DNA of 64,000 nucleotides from assembly GCA_038205395.1 (NCBI GenBank), contig JBBRBX010000003.1, positions 1 through 64,000 on the forward strand. The letters are read 5' to 3'. Origin of the DNA: Fredericiella sp038205395. Lineage in GTDB: Bacteria > Chloroflexota > Anaerolineae > Caldilineales > Caldilineaceae. The notes beneath the pieces were generated by a model that saw only the letters and a list, made by a program, of their open reading frames with translations, was not told where the DNA came from and searched no databases. This document shows positions 41,701 to 45,851 of this stretch, one piece after another. Positions within the stretch are counted from its first letter, which is position 1; each line of letters starts with the position of its first letter. The position numbers and the translations under genes were made by a program.

Positions 41701-42220
41701 TGCCGCCGGCAGTGCTGTTGGCAGCCGGCGCAGTGGACGCAGCCGCGGCAGACGCCAGCCACTCCGGAGCAAGCTGCGTGTCAGTGGCCGTCGCGGCAGC
41801 CAACCAGGCCGGGGCGAGCTGTGCGTCAGCAGCCGTAAAAAGCTCAGATGCAAACCCATTTGCAGCGCTGTCAGCCACCGCCGAGGCAGCCGTCCTAGAC
41901 GCTATGGCCTGCACGGGCGCATTGGCCTCCGCCTTTACAGCAGGGGTCAAAGCAGAGGGGAAGGCAGGTTCCATCCCCGCTCGATAGGGGGCGCGCGCTG
42001 CCGCAGCAGCCGGAGGCGTCACCACGCGCGTCACCCGATCTGCGGTTTCGGCTGCCAGCACCGGCTGCGCCGGCGCAAGAAGAGGCGAGACCGTCGACAG
42101 CCAAATCGACAGCACCATCAACAGGTGCAGAAAATTGCGCATCCTGGTGCCTGGCTCACGCCGGCGAAGCGCAGCAACGCCATCCTGCGAAGTTGTCACG
42201 AACCGTTGGTGAAGAGACAT
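23714..42220 (-). CDS. Giant secreted DUF11-repeat surface protein (about 6,168 residues)
   Basis: A single open frame of 18.5 kb with no interruption. The start at 42220 has GGAGG 10 nt upstream; an ATG at 42286 would overlap the upstream gene and lacks a site. A long basic n-region leads to a signal segment LHLLMVLSIWLSTVSPLL and probable cleavage after PVLA. An Ala-rich stretch follows, then about 2,900 residues of divergent DUF11/Ig-like beta modules with a LamG/concanavalin-like domain inserted (about 2,330-2,510). Next come 24 regular DUF11 modules of about 123 residues, with the core Y-T-x-x-V-x-N-x-G-P-S and D-x-L-P. The C-terminus is one FN3-like domain (TYFRVAVQEGALIVTWATE) and a tail LFLPLIQSGSE. 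It is likely an adhesin or cell-surface fibre. Most of the 24 modules carry a Cys pair. Confidence 0.93.
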   Translation of the reverse strand: MSLHQRFVTTSQDGVAALRRREPGTRMRNFLHLLMVLSIWLSTVSPLLAPAQPVLAAETADRVTRVVTPPAAAAARAPYRAGMEPAFPSALTPAVKAEANAPVQAIASRTAASAVADSAANGFASELFTAADAQLAPAWLAAATATDTQLAPEWLASAAAASTAPAANSTAGGSRTPAWPAAAPATGALTLGSPFGTLQQSGPMSEGPLWAAGQCRLEGLALASAVPLSVVQGDTVTPYTFTLVISNTGYVTPTGALSLTLQVPDNFYFVGNSAAARSQLGGALTVVQPPLNLAAGTPAQVTVRAQPAAQTLLLSDVITVTYRLAATTGGAPNPSLTTTLSFAGEPAACSTAATANTSFCPLSIRLPMQLQIPPYIVGFGNTTGDLYTVTLRNTGVATATDISLEIDPSAGFFFKGASASGQHSSYGSLTLAQPSSDTLAGAPFVLRPTAAFPANSLAPNAVITTVFRLGTDAAAKSGQPLSVTLRSGAAVPQVCSSTRENIPTGRGNLVISKQPDVQPARLGEVVTWTVQLRNTGLGSVYDAVLNEAPGNGIRVLSITPPLTVTPEIRADQSVFFTVTAEVSSCTDLRNEARAWWPIGNPNATALITNPVSDDAFLSYVFDNPVINLAVEPPADLEFCGRPQRTVVVTVTNTGGPASDLSLQTSKNGPFLLTTTTPNWVQAGNVLRYTDDGGLLRKNETITLSLTVSSTTKICDQNSGSFSLQPSYRYACPANDPPVSGATTNVSLQSPLAPSLTLQKRASTNVIAPGDTVFYTVTVFGRNPISSAIGPIHITDTLPPIFQPGSVVRSDSMNPLPVADDNNIDLIITPTVTPTYSIELYITATLPTSSVCGSGVPQINRAWASAETCPECLSSSDSHTLYVEDPDPIDSGGYFRLDSERVMVCDAVATQQTAVLSITNGITWTESSYRDNFNRNGGAGPLNLVAGSVTVNIDGIDRTSDVTVTAAPELDIQFDNVGGYSQTAQITISYQVTAGDAAATGSAAYFAYFTQSGFDNPNACGVSRYTPVFIDVFRGALDKLDVGPASLASCGESNVVLGVDGKYLDVSIADQVVLTFTTDASDILTLTAPYLQLGGGFAGQPVTVTTATVGASQVVSFTFEPTLDLTRSATITFPLYRNCGVATPLNTQVSYADQCRVTKTLQSTGGQHTRQSNLLLRAPEITYTLDARDLTWEFGVRNAGDMDAADVLITNTLPYGIHYRSDTRSGLAQPLLDAIVVTTGTINPGTPDEREVISFTVPSMPANSSLQISGNAAVATCNPSDSIWIRLTDQGCGGVGEACGGSQMARLGVQEGQGLLLTSNTQQATIPLCAAGDVRLIVKNASLKTDLYDLQVQQLLTDVTYVPNSAKVQLVHADGTSTAFLPFTPTLINPTNPAAPYQQTLEWDGAQMDGYDPEVRALLATQLPGDKLVIEFGVRTYCTSPLPSVQAFVNASNSCSTVYRNSEDSRAVAVTRPTLALQKQVRNVTEDGAFAPNVLAGQGDTLVWQVRIDNSSDADVAALFVTDTLPAWFSVTEVYTAPTVFIPPVLHWEIISDTTFSPPVPAQDTTSFWITGTVGMAACADSKQNVVEAAYGCSELDVCPSSTYTAAAQVDTAPIFAINTANATFDQCDSGPLAVTFANTGARTGAIAVTYTLPAGYQYAGLAPGTLPAPDSQPLVGEKGKLVFGYDAIAQQQITNTLMISIARDLSAPGACINSAAVTATLGFADTCGIWNGDAAQDSGQLTILRPDLSTFSQTPISQTVVAGQPYTWTITAPNTGSAPAHNFVVTQTLPVGLEFITATLGTGASDNATPSVSTVGGRTVITWSAASLAAGSTWTARVSARPVTAAVAYSITAQVHAACDDSGCEQSAAAVSYDAPLQSFDKQVSQAKVSIGEPFFYTITTDFYGSIPYTSAQLVDTLPKLGGRLVFSYTDIAINNIGADSWLADTSMSGIITFTPSGGVVNGPSNLTVRISGIISNEVNAQQGSTFVNALALSNYVDGQLYRYNDSVSTQVKEPLLAINKAATPTANVRADSTITYTLVVAHAAASDATAYNVVITDAVPAALTYNPGSLLVSAPAPGTVVSSTVGNSLAITVSEYSTPSAPIYITFTASANQQLQPSSRYTNTAYVRYTSQPGDNPNDRDGSGSGPNDYWSSSSSTITSTAAELSKRLLNNLDFTIGDFITYTVVVTLPAGTTRNLIVTDSVPAGLLYLPATSTLSVAATAPMTLSYVVTPSSGTGAGPSTAILRMLDPVYNNTGATAAVTWTMRLLVVDDPARTVNYNGAVKGNAVTATYVNAADQLQTLVSNAGPARLFEPLLQIGKEYVTAQACPARLLADNFNSGSIAGWTIANGAWSAGGGWLVAPSSAKALLIHGPDAWSDVSYSAIFSSTDTAGDVGLIFRAQNTANYYRFVWTRTAGGTGFYQIIKVVSGVDQNELTSDLGPSGGYTINRWYHLEMRSIGRQHKFYIDGRQVLTYTDNSVAPFLTGSIGFYANNESGLVFDDALVTKLGAAGCLVDVNDLITYTLTISNQERLVGHNLIITDVLPQPSLQYVAFGMTSSDPAAVVLSAPAPGSMGELVWTVNQLAPVLPFNPLNHGSLVLTVTARVMGDVSAGLRLSNQALLAYDSQFESGPAGVERSYSGGSHSTGVRTSDATVLKTGAPLTVTIGERLHYTLTLPALGGIPATLYTATVTDTLPSGFRMLGEPAVAWSPDTISPANVDVSRSTTKTAYIDFTRIPSGTQVTVVITGVVENIAANQEGVQYTNTATLGWRDLADTAVPPVTSDPVTTTLVEPKLIIEKLVTPKSVRPGDTVFYRVRVYHAPGSTVPAYNVVISDIVPANLSYISGSWPRNNTPLGLAATGVYTEFNSRLEAYFPVISTTFDANNALDITFQAVVNLETGLGTQITNVVTTTWQSLAADPDGERRDGSGGINDYRTQGPASISLDLFNLVKTGPLTTTAGSVITYAITLRNNSSITGSNVIVHDVMPFQLTPITATFVAPLGSGACAAPYWLDNRAIFDCSLLDLPPYSSATVTVTGKVDPATPDGASINNEATATYVDANGNLQTLVDNATTTVDTNADLSIKKQGPATAMAGETITYTLVVTNSGPSYAHGVDIKDALPPGISFVGGSTSQGACVSSICQLGTLAPNVPVTMVITGTVGPGVAGVVTNTGYIFAATTDSNPSNNSSALTTTIGAKTALHVSKVDFTDPAYAGSTYFYQILVTNTGPATAFNVVVTDTLPAAAEFEGASPGCAYAAGKVSCVAGDMLPGSWFGFLINVRVPDTIVSGTVVTNVVAVGTTTAIITASSVLSASAATTWLQTVGSPTDLAIGKRVAPAQVIAGSGAPITYTLVITNQGPAPATAVQVSDLYPRAFSLVSIQSSRGVTESQCSNGGVCDLGALAVGEVATVTLVMLAPANVAAGFYTNTAYVGSPAPDSNPNNNTANAAVQVTAQVSLQAHKAALPNPAFAGEALAYTIFITNSGPSNANNVTLSDTLPAGFTPELIVSSQGGCAALPCNLGVLASGANAWVTIHGSVAAAVTQPLQLANSALITASEYLTGVVASVTPGLSNHANFVLDKRQIDPLGTVNAGALVTYTLRLTNTGPGLARSVDIKDQLPPGMSVERIAAEGGVCVGALCQFGSVAANSTRAVTVVVKLDPALRAGVYTNTGAAFSPDAPTITSTVATTVITLATLRVSKVALNNPVTAGGQQLYQVVVYNEGPSAAQAVLVTDTLPAGTSYAGGDSACTATGATVVCNIGVLAANASRSLLLQVNVDSGVSDGATLTNEVAAGSPTAVQDATASVTSTVRQPVDGVVDLAVTKVGPARAVAGERIVYTLTITNSGPATAQEVQVVDALPLGVTYVGAQASQGLCESGVSCRLGEMAGGASASIVVTGLVNASLISGTLLINRAQVGSGNVDSNPLNNSDSYTTTAEALALLTLEKEAQSASVAPNGAVTYRITVRNSGPSTARAVVVADALPVALVNVLVSSSRGGCSGFPCSLGDLEPGGVATIVVVGTVASSASGDLVNSASVTSATALDPASVVTAGATVTVVPSADLALRKDATPTAVAGGQVVYTLTVSNNGPSAAAYVTVTDALPAQVLFGSADTGCNEVGGVVICSIATLAAGASLTFHITGTVDATATPGSSIENRALVEAMTVDPLLSNNMANADSSIVGLAHLAIEKHDLADPVVAGELVTYTIVVTNAGPSRARAVVVQEQWPSGMTLESIVASDGGQCTGGLCQLGALETGMTRTLTVTLRVGSAVAAGVLVNVASVTSPDSDQAAPVVASEETTVTTVAALRVSKVALNNPVTAGGQQLYQVVVYNEGPSAAQAVLVTDTLPTGTSYAGGDAACTAAGNVVICDIGVLAANASRSLLLQVNVDAGVDDGATLTNEVAAGSPTAVQEATASVTSTVRQPVDGVVDLAVTKVGSPQATAGGVLTYTLIVTNNGPAAAQNVQLVDALPFPLTVIGGSISQGVCNPGLACQIGDLAAGMSVTLHITGLVNSGVLSGTLLVNSAQVGSSNVDSNLLNNRDSYTTSIDSRALLTLDKEAQSTSVAPGASLAYRITVYNAGPSLARNVVVTDALPGLLLNPLLSSSRGSCGAEACSLGDLEPGITATIMVMGVVSQLANGAIVNSAGLTTTTPLDEDSVLVDEVTTLVGDTADLVMAKSATPSVYAGQNITYVLSVYNTGPSLAAGVQILDLLPLSTTLMSVDAGCTVVDGQAQVRCPATPTTLANGAGISFTLVVATDASLATGTVLENRATATSLTHDPNPVNNTAVADTTIIGQADLRISKAADPQTVLAGELLTYTVVVTNTGPSNAGSVRLVDTLPNEVRQEGPVLTERTVSQFPIVCLNLVCELGAMPLGEVITLTLPVRVASAVAHNKIFTNTATVYSPSDVDPSNNEAKAQALAQRESTLVISKSAAPDPAVTGADLLYTIQVSNLGPSDADGVTVSDLLPAGFTPTGVTSSQGGCTSLPCMLGILKAGDSASILVRGKVSPIQGEALVNQTFVTATTPQTNTERSQTVITTAVTSSADLLLVLDSTPTAVAGLTATVYAGVVNHGPSSAVGALVTVTLPPGAHFNSAELPPGWTAIAQLDGTVVLATDQTLPPEVQTRLALVVDLDPNIAPGSSLAFGAVVASQTPDPTPDNNNATTDTSVVAQADFAIQKSGPDVLLAGTPVTYQITVQNNGPSAGSLRDIKDSLPPSLTLVAATLESAQGGATACVDAICQTARPVAVGEVLTMTVVAQVDPQLPAGTMLTNTATVFADGVTPDPVEANNQASHAAPSAVLAQITLDKYDLADPVYPDTLLVYALVVANHGPSSANNLVVIDMLPADVTYAGTTGSCDATPAGVVTCQVGSLAAGAEVTFQILVRVNPNVPNGALLRNMATLTSTTPLTNSILTADEETRVIVATGPLADIEVKKHADPPAVLTGDFVTFTMVVTNNGPAPANSVQLVDLMPDGLRLVSVRASQGHCNAGISCMLGALTYLADEQGLPVLRGTATVTIVAQAMADLKQGQILTNTAYVQSERQDPIPENNLSDVQIVVDALADLAIYKRATPLTLTAGQPVQYTLVVTNYGPAAALNTVVTDTLPPGFTVTRADGCAMAGQQLVCSLGNLAAGIVRVIDVLANSTADAAGVLTNSVEVLSLTPDPNLANNSSRAAVNVAPPAALADVQINKRDDKQFFNAGEPITYTLRVYNAGPSPAENVLVEDPLPPGVTYVGAEPAPTNGLPAAPRWAVGWMQPGAMITIALVVRTDADAFAGLLIRNTASVTTTTQDPVPANNSAWAQSQVFGSVDLAVRKTAQPTAVLAGGWVTYVVTVTNQGPSAARDVDIKELLPPSVTLTSLNPSRGTCVSQICQFGAMSAGEEIVVTATVLVDSSLPPGTIFTNTVAGFTDTPDTDPSNNQSSAPVIVGPLVNLAVTKLSQATTATVGTEITYTMIVTNHGPSAAPQVVLTDAMPAGFAYLRTTNPNGCVPLDRWYVVCELGAMETHQTKVIDLVFFIESVAPITVVNRVTVNDPNAINPDSGGQGEVVKPTDPKGPTAATITYFRVAVQEGALIVTWATETEYDTWSFRLWRSTVNDRSTAEMITADPILATGSGSQYSYLDTQVEPKIEYYYWLQEITPRGVQKELEVSHGGIDIDPPSGLFLPLIQSGSE
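24130..32995 (-). repeat. Array of 24 DUF11 modules inside the giant gene
   Basis: Counted by eye from ADLSIKKQGPATAMAGE (near 32995) to VNLAVTKLSQATTATVGTE (last module). The average period is about 370 nt. 22 of 24 modules have two cysteines just before an L-G-x-L/M strand. They are either close together (for example SQGGCAALPCNLG) or 7-11 residues apart (for example SACTATGATVVCNIG). Modules 17 and 22 lack them. Boundaries are approximate. Confidence 0.8.
27470..31150 (-). repeat. Five-module block duplicated within the DUF11 array
   Basis: Modules 6-10 (about 31150-29325) and 11-15 (about 29320-27470) correspond in order. The strongest DNA match is 30762-31149 against 28935-29322, offset by 1,827 nt, exactly 609 codons. 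Long near-identical stretches are visible by eye. Outside this part the two blocks have diverged, so the block duplicated first and the first module was duplicated or converted more recently. Confidence 0.75.
34690..35240 (-). other. LamG/concanavalin-like domain inserted in the giant protein
   Basis: Translated minus strand reads LADNFNSGSIAGWTIANG at the start and GSIGFYANNESGLVFDDALV at the end, with RWYHLEMRSIGRQHKFYIDG between. This is the pattern of jelly-roll LamG/DUF1080-like carbohydrate-binding domains. It is the only such domain in the protein. Confidence 0.7.
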
Positions 42221-42269
42221 ATAGGGAGTACCTCCGGCCTGCTGAAGCGATGAACAGGAGCTATGGGTG

Positions 42270-43478
42270 CTAAGGTTGTGGAACAAGCAGTTGCTTCACA
42301 TATTGGATTAATTGGTCTTCAGTCAATGCGCCGATCTGGCGCGCCACGATCCGGCCGTCAGCATCCAGAAAATAGGTGGTTGGGTAACCATCCACTGCAT
42401 ACGCGGCTGCAGCCTGGCTTTCGCTGTCAAGCAGGATCGGGTAGGGAATTGCGTGTTGGCTGGCATAGGCGGCCACCGCCTCCGGTTTCTCCCCCACGCT
42501 GATGCCGACAAAGTGTACAGATGAGTCAGCAAACTGCTGCGCGCCCGCCACCAGGATCGGCGTCTGGCGCAGACAGTAGGGGCACCAGGTTGTCCAGAAG
42601 CTTAATACCACGGGGGCGCCCAGCAGATCGGCAGAGGACGACGGCCCTTCGCCCGACAGCGGTGTCAGCGCAAACAGCGGCGCCAACTGGCCGATGCCCA
42701 ATCCGCGCGCTTCCTCTGTCGGAGCGGAAGTTGGCACCGCTGTTGGGGCGGCTGTGACGACCGGCGTCGCAGACACGACAGCGGCTGTGGGAACAGCGGA
42801 GGGCGAGGCCAGAAGCGCAGGTGCGGCGCCTGCGGCGGCCGGGCCATAGCTGATATGGGCCGCCTGGCGCAGCGCAGCAATATAAGCCGCAACTTCCATC
42901 CCTTGCTGATTGGCTGCCTGGTGCGCAAACTGATCGGCGGCCAGCAGAGCATCGATGTACTCGTCGAACTGCCGGCGGTCAATTGCATAGGTTTGCAGCG
43001 CCGCAGCCAAATCCGTTTCATCTTTGCCTAATGGGGTCAAGAGATTTGTTACTTGGGTGGGCGTGGTGTCCGCGGCAAAACCGGCGGCTGTCGCCTGCTG
43101 CGTAACCAATGTACGGTTGACCAACTGGGTGACCATCTGCGCGGGCGTAGATGGCTGCAGCCCCGACAGCGACGACATCACCGCATCGATCAACTGCGCC
43201 TGCTGGTACTGCGGCTGCCGGATGGCTGCACCATTCACCAGGGCAACAAGATCGGCTTCTTCAATCGGTTCCACAGTTGGGAGGGACGCCAGCTGGGCGG
43301 GGGAAGCCACAACCGGCGTTAGGGGCACAGTGGGCAAAGCGGCAGGCAGGGCGTACGCTGCCGGCAGTGTGACGGAAGGAAGCCGGCGCGGCTGCGCGCT
43401 GCTCCGTACACCAACCAACAAGGCTACAACGAGCATCAGTGCCACCCCAGGCACAACGAGCAGCGGAAGTGAACGCAT
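42270..43478 (-). CDS. Secreted SurA-N-like / TlpA-type thioredoxin fusion
   Basis: This 402-residue protein has an N-terminal membrane anchor or signal (LLVVPGVALMLVVALLVG). Residues about 75-212 look like the SurA N-terminal chaperone domain (LVALVNGAAIRQPQYQQAQL, QLVNRTLVTQQATAAGF) without a PPIase domain. A Pro/Ala/Thr linker follows, then a TlpA/ResA-type thioredoxin domain with active site WTTWCPYC (Cys 299 and 302) and cis-Pro region GYPTTYFLD (Pro 366). The protein should act outside the membrane on thiols or disulfides. Its stop lies 49 nt before the giant-gene start, so the two form an apparent operon. An alternative TTG start at 43490 adds four residues; neither start has a strong Shine-Dalgarno site. 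Confidence 0.88.
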   Translation of the reverse strand: MRSLPLLVVPGVALMLVVALLVGVRSSAQPRRLPSVTLPAAYALPAALPTVPLTPVVASPAQLASLPTVEPIEEADLVALVNGAAIRQPQYQQAQLIDAVMSSLSGLQPSTPAQMVTQLVNRTLVTQQATAAGFAADTTPTQVTNLLTPLGKDETDLAAALQTYAIDRRQFDEYIDALLAADQFAHQAANQQGMEVAAYIAALRQAAHISYGPAAAGAAPALLASPSAVPTAAVVSATPVVTAAPTAVPTSAPTEEARGLGIGQLAPLFALTPLSGEGPSSSADLLGAPVVLSFWTTWCPYCLRQTPILVAGAQQFADSSVHFVGISVGEKPEAVAAYASQHAIPYPILLDSESQAAAAYAVDGYPTTYFLDADGRIVARQIGALTEDQLIQYVKQLLVPQP

Positions 43479-43658
43479 GGAAAATAACAATCTTTCGTTA
43501 GTAAATAATCAACTTTGTAACTTGCGGCAAATATAAAATGTTATTTAAGTCTGCGTAAGTTTAGCAAGAGTATTTCAGAATGTATACGGACAAATGTTGT
43601 AGTCTTTGGCGGCAAGAGGATGAATGATAGCGGGCGAAGGGAGGGGTGGTGGACCAAC
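43479..43658 (-). other. 180-nt intergenic region upstream of the thioredoxin-giant-protein operon
   Basis: AT-rich compared with its surroundings and holds no gene. On the minus strand a TTGCTA-like element and AT-rich TTTATATTTG could be -35/-10 elements, but the match is weak. It must contain the promoter for the operon reading to 23714, since the pst terminator lies just upstream. Confidence 0.35.
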
Positions 43659-43691
43659 AAAAAAAGGTCGCTGCTCTAGCGAGCAGCGACC
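43659..43691 (-). terminator. Rho-independent terminator of the pst operon
   Basis: An 11-bp stem GGTCGCTGCTC with a 4-nt loop; on the minus strand it is followed by seven T (seven A at 43659-43665 on the plus strand). It lies 25 nt after the pstB stop. Confidence 0.9.
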
Positions 43692-43715
43692 CTCAACGGC
43701 AAACAAAAAAATGGA

Positions 43716-44516
43716 TCAGCCAAAACGACCGGTAATGTAATCTTCGGTGCGCTTGTTGTGAGGGGCGGTGAAAATCTGCTTGGAATCGCCGTACTCGACC
43801 AAGTGGCCGGTGCGCCCTTCATCGACCATAAAGAAGGCGGTGTTGTCCGCCACGCGCGCAGCTTGCTGCATATTATGGGTGACGATGATGATCGTGTACT
43901 TACGCACCAGTTCGCGCATCAGCTCCTCGATGGCCAATGTCGCAATGGGGTCGAGGGCTGAGCACGGCTCATCCATCAGGATCAGGTCAGGACGGACGGC
44001 AATGGCGCGCGCGATGCAGAGACGTTGCTGCTGGCCGCCGGAAAGCGAGTAGCCGCTCTCCTTCAGTTTGTCCTTGACCTCATCCCACAGCGCAGCGCCG
44101 CGCAGGGATTCCTCGACCAACTGGTCCATATTGCCCTTAAAGCCATTGATGCGCGCGCCCCATGCGATGTTTTCGTAGATGCTTTTGGGAAAGGGGTTTG
44201 CTTTTTGAAAGACCATACCGATGCGCCGCCGCACTTCAACAGGATCGATCTCCGGGCGGTAAATATTTTGACCATGAAAAAACACCTCGCCCTCCGTACG
44301 CGCCACAGGCACCAGGTCGTTCATGCGGTTGAATGCGCGCAGCACGGTGCTCTTGCCACAGCCGGACGGGCCGATCAAGGCAGTGATCTTCTGCTGCTCA
44401 ATATCAAGATTGATATCGCGCACGGCATGAAACTGGCCATAATAGACATTGAGATCCGCCGCGCGTATGGCGTATTTGTGCTCCACACCATTGTGGCTGC
44501 TCTCTGGGTAAACCAT
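43716..44516 (-). CDS. pstB: Phosphate ABC transporter ATP-binding protein PstB
   Basis: This 266-residue cytoplasmic ATPase powers high-affinity phosphate uptake. Walker A is GPSGCGKST (49-57), followed by the PstB-specific RAFNRMNDLVP. The ABC signature is LSGGQQQRLCIARA and Walker B is LILMDEPCSALDP. The C-terminal GDSKQIFTAPHNKRTEDYITGRFG is the typical PstB ending. The ATG at 44516 follows GGAG by 9 nt; an in-frame extension to 44648 runs inside pstA and is rejected. It starts 2 nt after pstA. No phoU follows; the operon ends at a strong terminator. Confidence 0.98.
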   Translation of the reverse strand: MVYPESSHNGVEHKYAIRAADLNVYYGQFHAVRDINLDIEQQKITALIGPSGCGKSTVLRAFNRMNDLVPVARTEGEVFFHGQNIYRPEIDPVEVRRRIGMVFQKANPFPKSIYENIAWGARINGFKGNMDQLVEESLRGAALWDEVKDKLKESGYSLSGGQQQRLCIARAIAVRPDLILMDEPCSALDPIATLAIEELMRELVRKYTIIIVTHNMQQAARVADNTAFFMVDEGRTGHLVEYGDSKQIFTAPHNKRTEDYITGRFG

Positions 44517-44518
44517 AC

Positions 44519-45850
44519 TTAAAATCTCCGCGAATAGCGATTGCGCAGCCAGATGGCTGCGGCGTTCATACTGACGAGCAGCAGCAGCAACACGATGATG
44601 GCTGCGGCAGCCAAATGCTGAAACTCCTGCTGCGGACGCGAAGTCCACTGGTAAATCTGCGCCGGCAGCGTCGTGTATTTAGAAAATATGCTGTCGGGAT
44701 TGACGACGATAAAGGTGGAGACGCCTACCACCAGCAGAGGGGCAGTCTCGCCAAAGGCACGCGAAACCGACAAGATGACACCGGTGAGGATGCCTGGCAG
44801 CGCAGTGGGCAGCACATGATGCCAGGTCGTCTGCCAGCGTGTTGCTCCCAGCCCATAGGCGCCCTCCCGCAAGCCGCGCGGAACGGCGCGGATAGCCTCG
44901 CGGGCGTTGATGATGACCAGCGGCAAAATCAGGAGACCCAACGTCAGCCCGGCTGAGAAGATGGTGCGACCGTTGGCTGTGGAAGGGTCCGTGACGCCAA
45001 ACAGAATGCCGCTTGTAATCGGCCCCAGGATGCGCACAAAGACGGCCAGCCCCAGCATACCGTAAATGATGGAAGGCACGCCGGCCAGGTTGTTGATGTT
45101 GGTCTCGATCAGTTGATCAAGGCGACTGCGGCCCGTGTTGTATTCTTCCAAATAGATGGCCGCGGCGATACCTAAGGGAATAGCCACCAAAAAGGCGATC
45201 AACGTCACCCACAGTGAACCTAAAATCGCCGTGGAAATACCTGCCTGAAGTGGATCGGAAGACTGTGGGTTGGTGACAAAGTTCCAGTTCACCCAGCTAT
45301 AAAACTTGAAGTCAATAATGCCGGGCAGGGCAGCAGCTTCCGCTTTTACCTCATCGCGCTGAAACAGGGAATCCCATAGCGACCAGCTCTCCACGACCTT
45401 GGGTTTGAGCACATCAGTTTCCAGCAGGCGCAGAAGCTCCACCTGCGCCATCTCGGCCGGCGGTTGCTGGGCCTCGATGGCGCGCAGCCGGCCCGGCGTA
45501 ACATTTTGCGCCAGAATGGCGGCCAGAACCTCAGCAGGCTGCGCATATAGATCCGCCGTCGTCAAATCGCCGGCAGCAGTGGCGGCATCAGGATTTTGCT
45601 GATAGAAGGCAGCCACCAGCGCACCCGGATCAACCCGGTTTTGAATGGCCACATAGCCAAAGGCGCTGTTGGAGATATTGGCCAACAGCGCCACCAGGGC
45701 CGCAATACCAATCAAAGTAGCAGTCAGGTAAATGCCGTGCCACAGACGGCCGGCGCGCTGCCGTTTTTTGACATAGCGGTCATATTCGTCGCCTTCCGGA
45801 AAAGCGCCTGCCGGCGTGCGATTGCTGCGTATGTCCAATTCCTGCGCCAT
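44519..45850 (-). CDS. pstA: Phosphate ABC transporter permease PstA with long N-terminal extracytoplasmic insertion
   Basis: The protein has 443 residues against about 280-300 for classical PstA. The first membrane segment (IYLTATLIGIAALVALLANI) is followed by about 140 extra residues (about 64-205, including LRAIEAQQPPAEMAQVELL). The usual permease core then starts at ISTAILGSLWVTLIAFLVAI. The EAA-type loop reads LREGAYGLGATRWQTTWHHV, and the C-terminal membrane helices are intact. The ATG at 45850 has GGAG 7 nt upstream and overlaps the pstC stop region by a few bases. It forms the phosphate channel with PstC. Confidence 0.95.
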   Translation of the reverse strand: MAQELDIRSNRTPAGAFPEGDEYDRYVKKRQRAGRLWHGIYLTATLIGIAALVALLANISNSAFGYVAIQNRVDPGALVAAFYQQNPDAATAAGDLTTADLYAQPAEVLAAILAQNVTPGRLRAIEAQQPPAEMAQVELLRLLETDVLKPKVVESWSLWDSLFQRDEVKAEAAALPGIIDFKFYSWVNWNFVTNPQSSDPLQAGISTAILGSLWVTLIAFLVAIPLGIAAAIYLEEYNTGRSRLDQLIETNINNLAGVPSIIYGMLGLAVFVRILGPITSGILFGVTDPSTANGRTIFSAGLTLGLLILPLVIINAREAIRAVPRGLREGAYGLGATRWQTTWHHVLPTALPGILTGVILSVSRAFGETAPLLVVGVSTFIVVNPDSIFSKYTTLPAQIYQWTSRPQQEFQHLAAAAIIVLLLLLVSMNAAAIWLRNRYSRRF

Positions 45851-45851
45851 A

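Noticed and set aside
23714..42286. Possibility that the 18.5 kb frame is several genes or carries a frameshift
   Set aside because: No stop or frame change is present; module spacing is continuous and one signal peptide is at the start, so a single gene is the simplest reading.
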